A stretch of 64,000 nt of DNA from Aliarcobacter cryaerophilus ATCC 43158 (GCF_003660105.1 NZ_CP032823.1:868001-932000), one strand, 5' to 3'. Counted from the stretch's first letter, positions 44,220 to 53,812 are shown. Translations and numbers: made by a program. Notes: generated by a model from the letters alone, not told the origin.

Positions 44220-45386
44220 ATGAAAATTGCAAATAGAATGGAGAAACTAGCTCCTTCACTTACTTTATCTATAACAGCTTTAGCAAATGATTTAAAAGCT
44301 GCTGGTAAAGATATTCTAAGTTTTAGTGCAGGAGAACCTGATTTTGATACGCCACAAGTTGTAAAAGATGCAGCTATTAAAGCAATAAATGAAGGAAAAA
44401 CTAAATATACAGCAGTTGAAGGTATTAAAGAAACTAAGCAAGCAATTATTAATAAGTTAAAGAAAGACCACAATTTAGATTATACGCTAGATAAAATTGT
44501 AATAAGTAATGGAGCTAAACACTCTTTATTTAATCTAGCTCAAGCACTAATTGATGAAGGTGATGAAGTTATAATTCCTAGTCCATATTGGGTTACATAT
44601 CCTGAATTAGTTGTTTATAGCGGTGGAGTTCCTGTATTTATTGAAACAGATGAAAGTACAGAATTCAAAATTACAGCAAAACAATTAAAAGAGAAAATTA
44701 CACCAAAAACAAAAATTTTAATGTTAAATTCTCCTTCAAATCCAACAGGGTCAATTTACTCAAGAGAAGAGTTATTAGCTATTGGTGAAGTTTTAAAAGG
44801 TACAGATATTATAGTTTTATCAGATGAAATGTATGAAAAACTAATATATAAAGGTAAAAAATTCACTGCAACTGCTGAAGTTAGTGAAGATATGTATAAT
44901 AGAACAGTTACTATAAATGGTTTAAGTAAATCTGTTGCAATGACTGGTTGGAGATTTGGTTATGTTGCATGTCCGAACAATGCCCTTGCAAAAGCTATGT
45001 CAAAACTTCAAGGTCAAGTTACATCAAATGTAAATTCGATGACACAATATGCAGCAATTGTAGCTTTAGAAGGTGAAGCCAATAAAGATATTGAGATGAT
45101 GAGAGTTGAGTTTGAGAAAAGAAAAAATTATGCAGTAGAAGCTATAAATAATATTCCTAAACTATCTTGTTATGATCCTGATGGTGCTTTTTATCTATTT
45201 ATAAATATTAAGAAATACTCAAATGACTCTATGAAATTTTGTGCTGATTTACTAGAAAGTAAAGGAGTTGCACTTGTTCCTGGGCTTGCTTTTGGAATGG
45301 AAGGATATGTTAGATTATCTTTTGCTACAAGTATGAAAGCTATAGAAGATGGAATAAATAGAATCAAAGAGTTTGTAGAAAAATAA
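44220..45386 (+). CDS. aspC: Aspartate aminotransferase (class I-gamma, PLP-dependent)
   Basis: FSAGEPDFDTPQVVKDAAI, GAKHSLFNLAQAL, NSPSNPTGSIYS, the PLP-binding Lys in NGLSKSVAMTGWRFGY, and the final VRLSFATSMKAIEDGINRI identify a subgroup I-gamma aspartate aminotransferase of 388 residues. It interconverts aspartate and oxaloacetate with glutamate. A TTG at 44205 is in frame, but GAGGAAA about 7 bases before the ATG at 44220 and family alignment support the later start. Specificity for a related amino acid cannot be excluded. Confidence 0.92.
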   Translation: MKIANRMEKLAPSLTLSITALANDLKAAGKDILSFSAGEPDFDTPQVVKDAAIKAINEGKTKYTAVEGIKETKQAIINKLKKDHNLDYTLDKIVISNGAKHSLFNLAQALIDEGDEVIIPSPYWVTYPELVVYSGGVPVFIETDESTEFKITAKQLKEKITPKTKILMLNSPSNPTGSIYSREELLAIGEVLKGTDIIVLSDEMYEKLIYKGKKFTATAEVSEDMYNRTVTINGLSKSVAMTGWRFGYVACPNNALAKAMSKLQGQVTSNVNSMTQYAAIVALEGEANKDIEMMRVEFEKRKNYAVEAINNIPKLSCYDPDGAFYLFINIKKYSNDSMKFCADLLESKGVALVPGLAFGMEGYVRLSFATSMKAIEDGINRIKEFVEK

Positions 45387-45420
45387 TTTTAAAATTAAAC
45401 CTAATTTTGATACAATAATT

Positions 45421-45426
45421 TATAAT
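45421..45426 (+). promoter_or_regulatory. -10 element for the phosphodiesterase/cyclase operon
   Basis: TATAAT lies 18 bases before the ATG at 45445, with AGGGAAAG as ribosome-binding site; the predicted leader is very short. Confidence 0.55.
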
Positions 45427-45444
45427 CTAAATTAGGGAAAGCTT

Positions 45445-47772
45445 ATGAATTATCTAAAAATACTCGGAAGTAGTGGCAATAAATCAAAGAATTTTGGTAC
45501 TACTTCTTTTCAAATCTCAAATGACACTACTATTGATGCTGGAAATATAATAAATTCTTTAGATGATGAAGCTTATAAAATAAATCATATTTTTGTAACA
45601 CATTCACACTTGGATCATGTAAGTGATATTCCTTTTATGTTGGATAACTGTTTTACAAAAAGAGAAACACCACTTACTGTTTATGGCTCATTAGAGACTA
45701 TACAATTTTTAAAAGAGCATATTTTTAATAATAAAATTTGGCCAGATTTCTCAAATATTAAGCTTTTGAATAAAGATGAAAATACTCTTTTATTTAAAGA
45801 ATTAAAAGAAAATGAAGAGATAATTCATGGTAAATTTAAAATAAAAGCTATAAAAACAGAACATACTGATGGCTCTTTTGGATATATTATTTCTAAAAAT
45901 AGTAGTAGTTATATAATAAGTGGAGATACTGATTTTAATGATAATTTAATCTTTCATATAAATAATACAAAAAATCTAAAAGCTCTTTTTATTGAGTGCT
46001 CTTTTCCTAATAGTTTAGAAAATATTGCAAAAGTAAGTAAACATTTAACTCCTAATAGTTTAAAAATGATTTTAAATAAAATAGAGAATAAAAATCTAGC
46101 TATATTTTTATATCACTTAAAATTTGTACAACAAGATATTTTAAGAAAAGAGGTAGAAAATTTAGGTATTTTAAAAAATGGTGGAAAAATCCTAGAAGAT
46201 GGAGATATTATTCACATTGATGATTTAAAAGTTCACTCAAAGATACAAGATATTGAACTTTTTGATAGAGTTATGGATATAAATTTAAAGTTATCAAGTG
46301 AAAATGATAAAGAGCATTTATATGAAATGATTTTAACTCTAATAAGAGAACTTACAAAAAGTGATGCAGGAACACTATATTTAATAAGTGAGGATAAAAA
46401 ACATTTAGAGTTTAAAGTAGTTCAAAATGAAACTCTTAATATATTTTTAGGAACAAAAGAGGAAAAAATATCTTGGAATCCTTTACCTCTTTATCTTGAA
46501 AATAGTGAAGAAAATAGAGCTATGGTAGCCGTTGTTTGTGCTTTAGATAAAAAAGTTATAAATATTTCAGATGTTTATAATAGTAATGATTATAATTTTG
46601 AAGGTACAAAAGCATTTGATAATAGTAAAAATTATCATTCTAAATCAATGTTAGTAGTTCCTTTGGTAAATCATGAAAATGATGTAATAGGAGTAATCCA
46701 ACTTATAAATAAAGAGATAAAAGAGAAAAATAGTATTTATACTTCTTATGATGAGAAAATAATAAAAGCTCTATCTTTACAAGCTGCTATGGCTTTAACA
46801 AATACTATTTTAATAGATAGTTTAGAAAACTTTTTGGAAAGCTTTGTAAATTCTATTGCAAATGCAATTGATGCAAAATCAAGACATACTTCAACACATA
46901 TTACAAAGATGGCAAAATTAGCTCCTATGATTGCAAATTCAATAAATGAAGATGAAACAATATATAAAAATATAAACTACTCTAAAAATGATTTAAAACA
47001 AATTGAACTAGCTGCAAAACTTCATGATGTTGGAAAAATATCAGTACCAGAGTGGGTAATAGATAAAAGTACAAAACTTCAAAAACTTATAGATGGTTTT
47101 GAGCTTATAAAATTAAGAGCTGAGATTATAAAAAGAGATTTAAAAATTGATTTTTTAGAAAATAAATTAACTAAAGAGAGCTATGAGTATAGTTTACAAA
47201 ATATTGAAGATAGTTTGGAGTTTATAGGAAAAGCAAATATAGGTCAAGAGTTTATGAGTGATGTTGATATAAAAAGGGTTGAAGAGATATCTTTATATAA
47301 ATATTATGAAAATAGTATAGAAAAAGACTTTTTAACTAGAGATGAAGTCTATAATATATCAATTCGAAAAGGAACTTTAACAAAAGAAGAGAAAGATATT
47401 ATGAACTCTCATGCAACATTGTCTTATGAAATGTTAAGTGCATTGCCATTTCCTAAAAAGTATTCAAATATTATGCATATTGCTGTAAATCATCATGAAA
47501 AATTAAATGGAAAAGGTTATCCTAGAGGATTAAGTGCACATGAGATAGCTTTAGAAGATAGAATTCTAATTTTAGCTGATATTTTTGAAGCACTTAGTTC
47601 AAATGATAGACCATATAAAGGTGTTAAGACACTAAGTGAAATATTTAAAATATTAGATTTTATGGTAAAAGATGGTGAAATAGATAAAGATTTACTAGAT
47701 TTTTTTAAAAAGAGTAGAGCATTTATACAATATTGTGAAACTGAACTTTTAACTGAGCAGTTAGATGTTTAA
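45445..47772 (+). CDS. Metallo-beta-lactamase-fold phosphodiesterase / GAF / HD-GYP protein
   Basis: Three domains are visible in 775 residues. The first, about 1-250, is a metallo-beta-lactamase fold with HxHxDH at 53-58 (THSHLDHVSDIPFMLDN), His140, Asp161 and His200/224, a complete metal set closest in pattern to class II cyclic-nucleotide phosphodiesterases. The second, about 270-455, is a GAF domain (ELTKSDAGTLYLIS, SMLVVPLVNHENDVIGVIQLINK). The third, about 460-775, is HD-GYP (RHTSTHITKMAKL, LHDVGKISVPEWVI, VNHHEKLNGKGYPRGL) with an unusual insert of about 100 residues between HD and GYP parts. It should cleave cAMP/cGMP and c-di-GMP, which is inference. Its end overlaps the cyclase gene by 8 bases. 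Confidence 0.88.
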   Translation: MNYLKILGSSGNKSKNFGTTSFQISNDTTIDAGNIINSLDDEAYKINHIFVTHSHLDHVSDIPFMLDNCFTKRETPLTVYGSLETIQFLKEHIFNNKIWPDFSNIKLLNKDENTLLFKELKENEEIIHGKFKIKAIKTEHTDGSFGYIISKNSSSYIISGDTDFNDNLIFHINNTKNLKALFIECSFPNSLENIAKVSKHLTPNSLKMILNKIENKNLAIFLYHLKFVQQDILRKEVENLGILKNGGKILEDGDIIHIDDLKVHSKIQDIELFDRVMDINLKLSSENDKEHLYEMILTLIRELTKSDAGTLYLISEDKKHLEFKVVQNETLNIFLGTKEEKISWNPLPLYLENSEENRAMVAVVCALDKKVINISDVYNSNDYNFEGTKAFDNSKNYHSKSMLVVPLVNHENDVIGVIQLINKEIKEKNSIYTSYDEKIIKALSLQAAMALTNTILIDSLENFLESFVNSIANAIDAKSRHTSTHITKMAKLAPMIANSINEDETIYKNINYSKNDLKQIELAAKLHDVGKISVPEWVIDKSTKLQKLIDGFELIKLRAEIIKRDLKIDFLENKLTKESYEYSLQNIEDSLEFIGKANIGQEFMSDVDIKRVEEISLYKYYENSIEKDFLTRDEVYNISIRKGTLTKEEKDIMNSHATLSYEMLSALPFPKKYSNIMHIAVNHHEKLNGKGYPRGLSAHEIALEDRILILADIFEALSSNDRPYKGVKTLSEIFKILDFMVKDGEIDKDLLDFFKKSRAFIQYCETELLTEQLDV

Positions 47773-49927
47773 AAGCAAGATTAAAAAATTTTTAATCTAT
47801 GGATTTTTTTCTTTTTTAATTTCAAGTTTTTTAATAGTTTTTTATATATTTTTCCCATCACTTCTTGATTCTTTTGATAATAGAATTAGAGATTCATATT
47901 TTATTTTTAAAGGTGAAACAAAGACTTCAAATAATGTTGTAATTATAGATATAGATGATATTTCTATAAAAGAGTTTGGACAGTGGCCTTGGAGTAGAAA
48001 TATATTATCAAAAATTATAGAAAATTTAACAAATTCAAATATTGCTGTAGTTGGAATGGATATTGTTTTTGCAGAAGAAGATAGAACTTCACCATCTTTA
48101 ATAGCAAAAAAATTAGGTATAAACAAAGAGTTAGAAAACTATGATTTTGAGTTTGCACAAGTCATTTCAAAATCGGCTGTAATTTTAGGATATAGCTTTA
48201 ATATTGAAGATAATAACTCAAGTAAAAATTCACCTCAAATTCCTGCAATATTTATTGAAAAAAATAAAAATAGTGATGCAAACTATTTAATTGAGGCTTT
48301 TGGAACGACTTTAAATCTTCCAATATTGCAAGAAAATTCATATTCAAGTGGTTTTTTTAATATTATTCCAGATGAAAGTGGAGTTATAAGAAGTGTTCCA
48401 TTGTTAATTTCTTATAATGATACTTTATATCCATCTTTGGCTTTGGAGATTATAAGAGCTTTAAATGATACCCAAAAAGTTTTTGTAAACTATGATGAAA
48501 ATGGAGTTTCAAATATTCAATTAGGAGATTTTTATATTCCTACAGACAAATTTGGAAGAATATTTATAAACTATCGTGGAGCTTCTAAAAGTTTTCAATA
48601 TATTAGTGCAAAAGATATTTATAACAACAATTTTAAAGCAGAAGATATAGAAGGGAAAATAGCCCTTTTAGGTACAAGTGCAACAGGACTTTATGATTTA
48701 AGGGCAACCCCTTATGAAAATGTATTTCCAGGGGTAGAAGTACATGCAAATGTAATTGATAATATTTTACAAGGTGATTTTCTTCAAAAAGCTTCTTATC
48801 TTGATGGTGTAAATATAGTATCAATTTTTGTACTTGCTTTTTTTGCATTCTTTTTAGTTTCAGTTACTCCTTTTCTTTTAAAGCCCTTTGTTTTTTTACT
48901 ATTTTTTAGTTTATATGTAGTTTTTTCGTATCATGCTTTATTTTCTTATGGTTTAGTTTTAAATATAATTTTTCCACTTTCTTCTATAGTTTTAGCCTTT
49001 GTATTCTCTATCATAATTGATTTTTTCTATAATATAAAACAAGAAAAAGCTATTAAAAATAAGTTTGCTTCAAAAGTATCCAAAAGTGTTATGGATGATA
49101 TTTTAAAAAATATAGATAATAATGAATTTAGTGCAAAAAACAAAGAGATAACAATCTTTTTTAGTGATATTAGAGGTTTTACTCAAATTTCAGAACAACT
49201 AAAAGCAAAAGAACTAATAGAGTATTTAAATGCTTATATGGAACCTATGAGTAGTATTATTATAAAAAATCAAGGAACAATTGATAAGTTTATTGGAGAT
49301 GCTATTATGGCATATTGGAATGCTCCACTTGATGTTGAAAATCATGCAGATATGGCAGTTAAAGCATCATTAGAACAATTAGTAGCTTTAGATGAATTAA
49401 ATAGAAAATTTGTAAAGGATAAATTACCAACGATTGATATAGGAATAGGGTTAAATACTGGTGAAGTAATAGTTGGTGAGATGGGAAGTAGTTTAAGAAG
49501 TGATTATACTGTTATTGGTGATGCTATAAATTTAGGTTCAAGAGTTGAGTCTTTATGTAAATATTATGGTTCAAAGCTAAATATAACAAACTTTACAAAA
49601 GATAAATTAAAAGAAAAATATATACTTAGATTTTTAGATTTTGTAAGAGTAAAAGGTAAAAACCAACCAGTTGAAATTTGGCAAGTAATAGGAACTGGTG
49701 AGGCTCAAGATGAATTAAAAGATGAGTTAGAAGATTATCATAAGGCAATTGAGTTTTATAAAGAGTCAAATTTTTCAGATGCTTTAGAACTTTTTATAAA
49801 ACTAGAAAATCTCGAAAATAAAACGAATAAAAATATTTATAAAATTTATATAAAAAGATGTGAAGAGTTTATAAAAACACCACCAAAAGATTTTGATGGT
49901 GTTTATTTGCATACAACAAAAGCTTAG
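47765..49927 (+). CDS. CHASE2-domain class III adenylate cyclase
   Basis: An N-terminal membrane helix, a periplasmic CHASE2 sensor (about 35-330; DNRIRDSYFIF, IDIDDISIKEFGQWPWSRNIL, VVGMDIVFAEEDR), three further membrane helices (about 345-420) and a class III cyclase domain (about 450-640) follow in order. Catalytic features are the metal Asp in FFSDIRGFT and KFIGDAIMAYW, and YTVIGDAINLGSRVE with transition-state Asn and Arg. The Lys of KFIGD and Thr of YTVIGD favour ATP over GTP. A TPR-like tail ends the 720-residue protein. It starts within the upstream phosphodiesterase gene, so synthesis and breakdown enzymes are co-translated. Confidence 0.93.
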   Translation: MFKSKIKKFLIYGFFSFLISSFLIVFYIFFPSLLDSFDNRIRDSYFIFKGETKTSNNVVIIDIDDISIKEFGQWPWSRNILSKIIENLTNSNIAVVGMDIVFAEEDRTSPSLIAKKLGINKELENYDFEFAQVISKSAVILGYSFNIEDNNSSKNSPQIPAIFIEKNKNSDANYLIEAFGTTLNLPILQENSYSSGFFNIIPDESGVIRSVPLLISYNDTLYPSLALEIIRALNDTQKVFVNYDENGVSNIQLGDFYIPTDKFGRIFINYRGASKSFQYISAKDIYNNNFKAEDIEGKIALLGTSATGLYDLRATPYENVFPGVEVHANVIDNILQGDFLQKASYLDGVNIVSIFVLAFFAFFLVSVTPFLLKPFVFLLFFSLYVVFSYHALFSYGLVLNIIFPLSSIVLAFVFSIIIDFFYNIKQEKAIKNKFASKVSKSVMDDILKNIDNNEFSAKNKEITIFFSDIRGFTQISEQLKAKELIEYLNAYMEPMSSIIIKNQGTIDKFIGDAIMAYWNAPLDVENHADMAVKASLEQLVALDELNRKFVKDKLPTIDIGIGLNTGEVIVGEMGSSLRSDYTVIGDAINLGSRVESLCKYYGSKLNITNFTKDKLKEKYILRFLDFVRVKGKNQPVEIWQVIGTGEAQDELKDELEDYHKAIEFYKESNFSDALELFIKLENLENKTNKNIYKIYIKRCEEFIKTPPKDFDGVYLHTTKA

Positions 49928-51240
49928 AAAGAGTAGTAAATATTTGTTCTTACAACATATTTATCATATTCATATATATTTTGATTTGAATCATTATTTA
50001 TATATCTTAAAGTTGCACCTAAAGAGAGATTTTTGTTTAGAGATTGTAAAACACCTAAATCAAGAATAACTTTATCATCTCTTTTTTTGTTGTTATACAA
50101 AACCTCTTCTTTTACTTTATATTGATCTTTATATAGTTCAATTCCACTTGTAAGAATTGTTGATTGTGTAAGTGGATACATATTTTCATATCTTAAACTT
50201 GCAAAGTTATAGTCCACATTCCAAGCTTTACCTTTATCCTTATTATCTGTTCCAAAAGCAAAAGATAAAGTATTCATACCAAATTTTTCAGTTAATAAAA
50301 CTAAACTATTTGAAAGTTCATAATACATTGAATCTCTAAACTCATAATCCGTTTGTTTAAAATCTTTTTTAATAAGTTTTACTTTTGTTTTATAAATAAG
50401 ATCTTTATCTATTTGATAATCAAAAGAGGGAGTTATAATATAGTTAAATAAATATGTACTATTATCTAACCAAACATAGTTGTAATCGAAAGCTAAAGAT
50501 GATTTTGATTTTGAAGTATAGTAAGAAAGTCCAGTTCCAAAAACTGCAAGGCTTAAATCATTGTTATGGTCTTTGTTAAACTTTTGCATATATCCTACGA
50601 ATTTATTATCCATAGTTAAATTTTCTTTAATCTTAAATGTATGGTTTAAAGCTAAGATATATTCTGCAACATGATCACTTTTTTTATCTGGAATAGATAA
50701 AGGAATATTCCCCCAATTTACAAAATCATCATTTGAGTTGTTGTCTGTATTTGAATCATATCCATACCCAAAACCTAAAGTTGTTTTTAAAAAGTTTCTT
50801 TGAGACTTTTTATTTAAAGAATCTAAAGTTAATTCTATATTTTTTCTTACATTCATAGGTAAACTATTATCTTTTAATACATCTTGATATAAAACTTCAG
50901 CTTCTTCATATTTTTTTTGTTGAAAATATGTTTGTGCAAGTTCTAGTTTTACTCTACTATTATTTGGAGTTTGTTCTAAAAGCTCTTTATATAAAGTTTC
51001 AGCCTCTTCAAACTTACCTATCTCATAAGCACTTCTTGCTAGAATAAATGTTAGATTAGAGTCTAATTTCTCTTTTTTTAAATACTCTTTAAATGCTAAA
51101 TAACTATCTTGAAAAGCTCTATTATTGTAACTATCAAGAGCTTTTGCAAAATGCTCATTCGAGTAGTTTTCATTTGCAAAAATTAGTGTAGGTAAAAATA
51201 GTGCTTGAAAAATTAATTTTTTATTTGATTTTAATTTCAT
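49924..51240 (-). CDS. TPR plus beta-barrel outer-membrane protein
   Basis: A signal peptide (LIFQALFLPTLIFA) is followed by TPR repeats at about residues 20-150 (ALDSYNNRAFQDSYLAFKEYL, GKFEEAETLYKELLEQTPNNSRVKLELAQTYFQQKKYEEAEVLYQDVL). A region of about 280 residues with alternating aromatic strands and a terminal aromatic residue (TNIYYSF) follows, typical of an outer-membrane barrel like the DUF560/Slam or porin-like surface proteins. The frame opens at 51264, inside the fecR-like gene, but AAGGAA 9 bases before the ATG at 51240 fixes the start 4 bases after that gene's stop. Its end overlaps the cyclase stop. Confidence 0.8.
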   Translation of the reverse strand: MKLKSNKKLIFQALFLPTLIFANENYSNEHFAKALDSYNNRAFQDSYLAFKEYLKKEKLDSNLTFILARSAYEIGKFEEAETLYKELLEQTPNNSRVKLELAQTYFQQKKYEEAEVLYQDVLKDNSLPMNVRKNIELTLDSLNKKSQRNFLKTTLGFGYGYDSNTDNNSNDDFVNWGNIPLSIPDKKSDHVAEYILALNHTFKIKENLTMDNKFVGYMQKFNKDHNNDLSLAVFGTGLSYYTSKSKSSLAFDYNYVWLDNSTYLFNYIITPSFDYQIDKDLIYKTKVKLIKKDFKQTDYEFRDSMYYELSNSLVLLTEKFGMNTLSFAFGTDNKDKGKAWNVDYNFASLRYENMYPLTQSTILTSGIELYKDQYKVKEEVLYNNKKRDDKVILDLGVLQSLNKNLSLGATLRYINNDSNQNIYEYDKYVVRTNIYYSF

Positions 51241-51244
51241 ATTT

Positions 51245-52402
51245 TTACGGTTCCTTATTTGCACTAAATGTGCCTTCTAAAGTATTTGAACGATTATCCA
51301 TCGTAATATTTCCAGAAACACTGTCTATTGTAGCACCATTAAATACACCTGAAATATTAGACCAACTAAATCCATTATTTGATATTACGCCATCACTTAA
51401 GCTTTCACTTGAAATAAAATTATCTGAATTGAACTCATAACCTCCAGATACTCTACTATTTCCTCCTCCAAAAATAAAATTAAAAAATATTATATTTTCA
51501 TGTATTGTTCCAACATCCATATTTGGAGTGATAGTTCCCCTAAAGTTTAATTGAGTGGTTGTTGTATTATCCATCAAATTTTGAACATAAGCTGGATCTG
51601 TTATATTTGATGAATTATTTGAATTTTGAATAGAGTTGTTTATAGAGTTACTAATTCTTGCATTATTATTTTCATCTTGAATTGGACCTACTCCCCAGTA
51701 CCCCCAAGAATTTTGATTATCTTGATTTGGAGTCATCTGAGGGCTTTGACTATTTTGAAAAGCTAATGGACTACTAGGATTATCAAAGTTATTTGGACTT
51801 TGGTTATTACCTAAACTATTAGTGTTTAATCTTGAGTTAACATCTTGAAATTGTTGTGGTTCAATAGGCGTTGATTGACTTGGAATTTGATTACTGAAAG
51901 TATTTACAAAAAAACCTTGAGAAATTTCTCTAGTTACTCCAAAAGAATTTACAAAAATTGCACCTTGAGTACAAAATACTCTATTTTGATCACCATAAAT
52001 TTCAGTTCCTCTTATTCCAATAGTTGCATTTTTTGTTTTTAGTTTAAATTTTTCTGGATTTACTTTTCCAATTTGTCCTGTAATTGCATGAAAAGCACCT
52101 TTAGATACACTTAATTCAGTTTTTGCAGAGTTTTTATTATTTGAATCAAAGAAATAATCCTCAATTTTTAAACTTGACTCTTTTCCTATTGTGATAACAG
52201 TATTGTCTATAAAAGTTATTTTTACTTTTGAGTTTGTTTTTGTCTCAATAAAGTCATTATTACTTATTTGGTCACTAATGTTTAATCTAAGTGTTTCTTC
52301 ACCTCTTTTTACAAAAGCTTCACCTTCAATAAGTGTTATTGTTCCTATATTTGCAAAAAGTGTTGAAACAAATAATAAAAACATAAAAATAATTTTTTTC
52401 AT
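51245..52402 (-). CDS. Exported FecR-domain protein with low-complexity linker
   Basis: A signal peptide (KKIIFMFLLFVSTLFA) precedes a FecR domain at about residues 20-150 (GTITLIEGEAFVKRGEETLRL, IETKTNSKVKITFIDNTVITIGKESSLKIEDYFFD, KTELSVSKGAFHAITG, KFKLKTKNATIGIRGTEI). A long Asn/Gln/Ser/Pro-rich linker spans about 175-270. A small C-terminal beta domain ends GNITMDNRSNTLEGTF. There is no membrane helix after the signal, unlike anti-sigma FecR proteins, so it is probably periplasmic or surface-bound. It forms an operon with the TPR/barrel gene. TTAGGAG precedes the ATG. Confidence 0.88.
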   Translation of the reverse strand: MKKIIFMFLLFVSTLFANIGTITLIEGEAFVKRGEETLRLNISDQISNNDFIETKTNSKVKITFIDNTVITIGKESSLKIEDYFFDSNNKNSAKTELSVSKGAFHAITGQIGKVNPEKFKLKTKNATIGIRGTEIYGDQNRVFCTQGAIFVNSFGVTREISQGFFVNTFSNQIPSQSTPIEPQQFQDVNSRLNTNSLGNNQSPNNFDNPSSPLAFQNSQSPQMTPNQDNQNSWGYWGVGPIQDENNNARISNSINNSIQNSNNSSNITDPAYVQNLMDNTTTTQLNFRGTITPNMDVGTIHENIIFFNFIFGGGNSRVSGGYEFNSDNFISSESLSDGVISNNGFSWSNISGVFNGATIDSVSGNITMDNRSNTLEGTFSANKEP

Positions 52403-52443
52403 AATCTCTCTCCTAATTAATGAAATGAATATTTTCGATAATT

Positions 52444-52450
52444 ATTTATA
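52444..52450 (-). promoter_or_regulatory. -10 element for the FecR-domain gene
   Basis: On the minus strand TATAAAT lies about 42 bases before the ATG at 52402. Confidence 0.4.
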
Positions 52451-52534
52451 CTAAAATATTTTTTAGAAAATATAATAACAAAAAAATTATAAAAAAAGAA
52501 TAATTTATTAACTTTTTATTAATTTAAGATTGGG

Positions 52535-52540
52535 TAAAAT
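52535..52540 (+). promoter_or_regulatory. -10 element for the acyltransferase gene
   Basis: TAAAAT in GGGTAAAATCCGC lies about 68 bases before the ATG at 52608, matching the sequence at 44163. Confidence 0.45.
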
Positions 52541-52607
52541 CCGCACAATTTTAAAAAAGGTACTAAATCTTTTGTTAATTTAAAATTTATTAGGGGGAAT
52601 TTATAAA

Positions 52608-53774
52608 ATGATGGGTCCTATTACACTTGCAAATGATGTTGTATCGTTTACTAGTCTTCAGTTATCTACTTTTGTTGTTATTGCTTTTGCAATATTGGTT
52701 TTGTTTACTACTTTGAAACAATCAACACATAGTGATGTTTTTCCAATATCTGTTACAAATGAGTTAAAAGGTCTTGGAATTTTAACAGTTGTTTTTGCAC
52801 ACTTTGCATATATGAAAGTTACAAATGCTGATTTTTTGTTTCCACTTTCTATAATTGCTGGTGTTGGAGTTGATTTATTCTTATTTATGTCAGGATTTGG
52901 TCTTACAGTTGGAATGCTTAAAAGACCTATGAAGGCAGTTGATTTTTATAAAAAAAGAGTTATAAAAATATTTATTCCATTCTGGATTGCTTTAATTATT
53001 ATGTTTATTGCAGATGCAATGTTTATGGATAAAACTTATTCTATAGGATATATTATAAAATCTATGTTAGGATTTTTCCCAACAGCAGACGGTTTTGGTG
53101 ATGTAAACTCTCCTTTTTGGTATATTACATGGATGATTATGTTTTATTTGATATATCCATTGGTATTTTTTAAAGATAAACCATGGTTAACTGCAATTAT
53201 TTTAGCGGTTATTGCTACAATTATTGGAACTTTTAATATCTTTGATTTGGGAAGTAACTGGCTTCATAGACTTCATACTGTTGCTTTTTCTATGGGTATT
53301 ATTTTAGCTTGGCTTTTACAAGTAAAAGAAGGTAAAAAAAATAGATTTATAGAATATATTAAAGATTTCAGAGACAATTCAAAAGATATGAAATATATTA
53401 TTATTTTTATTATGTTTGCTATTGTATTTTATGTATCACAAAGAACAGGTGCTGGTTCATGGCCTGCTTTAACTTCTATTTTAGGACAAGGTTTTTTTGT
53501 AGAACAACTAATGTCAATTGTAATAATGCTAGCATTTACAGTTATTTTTATACTTAAAAAAGTTGATAGCAAATTTCTGACAATGTATGGAGTTTACTCT
53601 TATGAAGTTTACTTAATTCACTGGCCACTTATGGCAAAGTATGATATTTTCTTTGTATATCTTCCAGCTTGGGCTGCTGTTATTGCTTGGTTGGTTGCAT
53701 TTATTTTAGTAAGTATGCTTCTTCAAAGATTAGTAACTCCTGTTAGTAATTTTGTAGATAAAATTACTAAATAA
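52608..53774 (+). CDS. Acyltransferase 3 family membrane protein (OafA-like)
   Basis: About ten membrane helices, with the family motifs ELKGLGILTVVFAHFAYM (catalytic His) and GVGVDLFLFMSGFGLTVGM, then FYKKRVIKIFIPFW, define an acyltransferase 3 protein of 388 residues. Such enzymes O-acylate cell-surface sugars or lipids from the inner membrane. The target is unknown; no polysaccharide genes adjoin. AGGGGGA lies about 10 bases before the first of two tandem ATG codons. A strong terminator follows. Confidence 0.88.
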   Translation: MMGPITLANDVVSFTSLQLSTFVVIAFAILVLFTTLKQSTHSDVFPISVTNELKGLGILTVVFAHFAYMKVTNADFLFPLSIIAGVGVDLFLFMSGFGLTVGMLKRPMKAVDFYKKRVIKIFIPFWIALIIMFIADAMFMDKTYSIGYIIKSMLGFFPTADGFGDVNSPFWYITWMIMFYLIYPLVFFKDKPWLTAIILAVIATIIGTFNIFDLGSNWLHRLHTVAFSMGIILAWLLQVKEGKKNRFIEYIKDFRDNSKDMKYIIIFIMFAIVFYVSQRTGAGSWPALTSILGQGFFVEQLMSIVIMLAFTVIFILKKVDSKFLTMYGVYSYEVYLIHWPLMAKYDIFFVYLPAWAAVIAWLVAFILVSMLLQRLVTPVSNFVDKITK

Positions 53775-53784
53775 AAAATATATA

Positions 53785-53812
53785 AAAAAGTAAGCTGTAT
53801 AGCTTACTTTTT
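53785..53812 (+). terminator. Rho-independent terminator after the acyltransferase gene
   Basis: AAAAAGTAAGCT and AGCTTACTTTTT form a 12-bp stem around GTAT, ending in a T-run. Confidence 0.8.

Noticed and set aside
44177-44473. 98-residue minus-strand frame
   Set aside because: It lies antisense over the aminotransferase start and has no family resemblance.
51241-51264. Earlier start of the TPR/barrel gene at 51264
   Set aside because: It would lie inside the FecR gene and put eight polar residues before the signal peptide; AAGGAA points to 51240.
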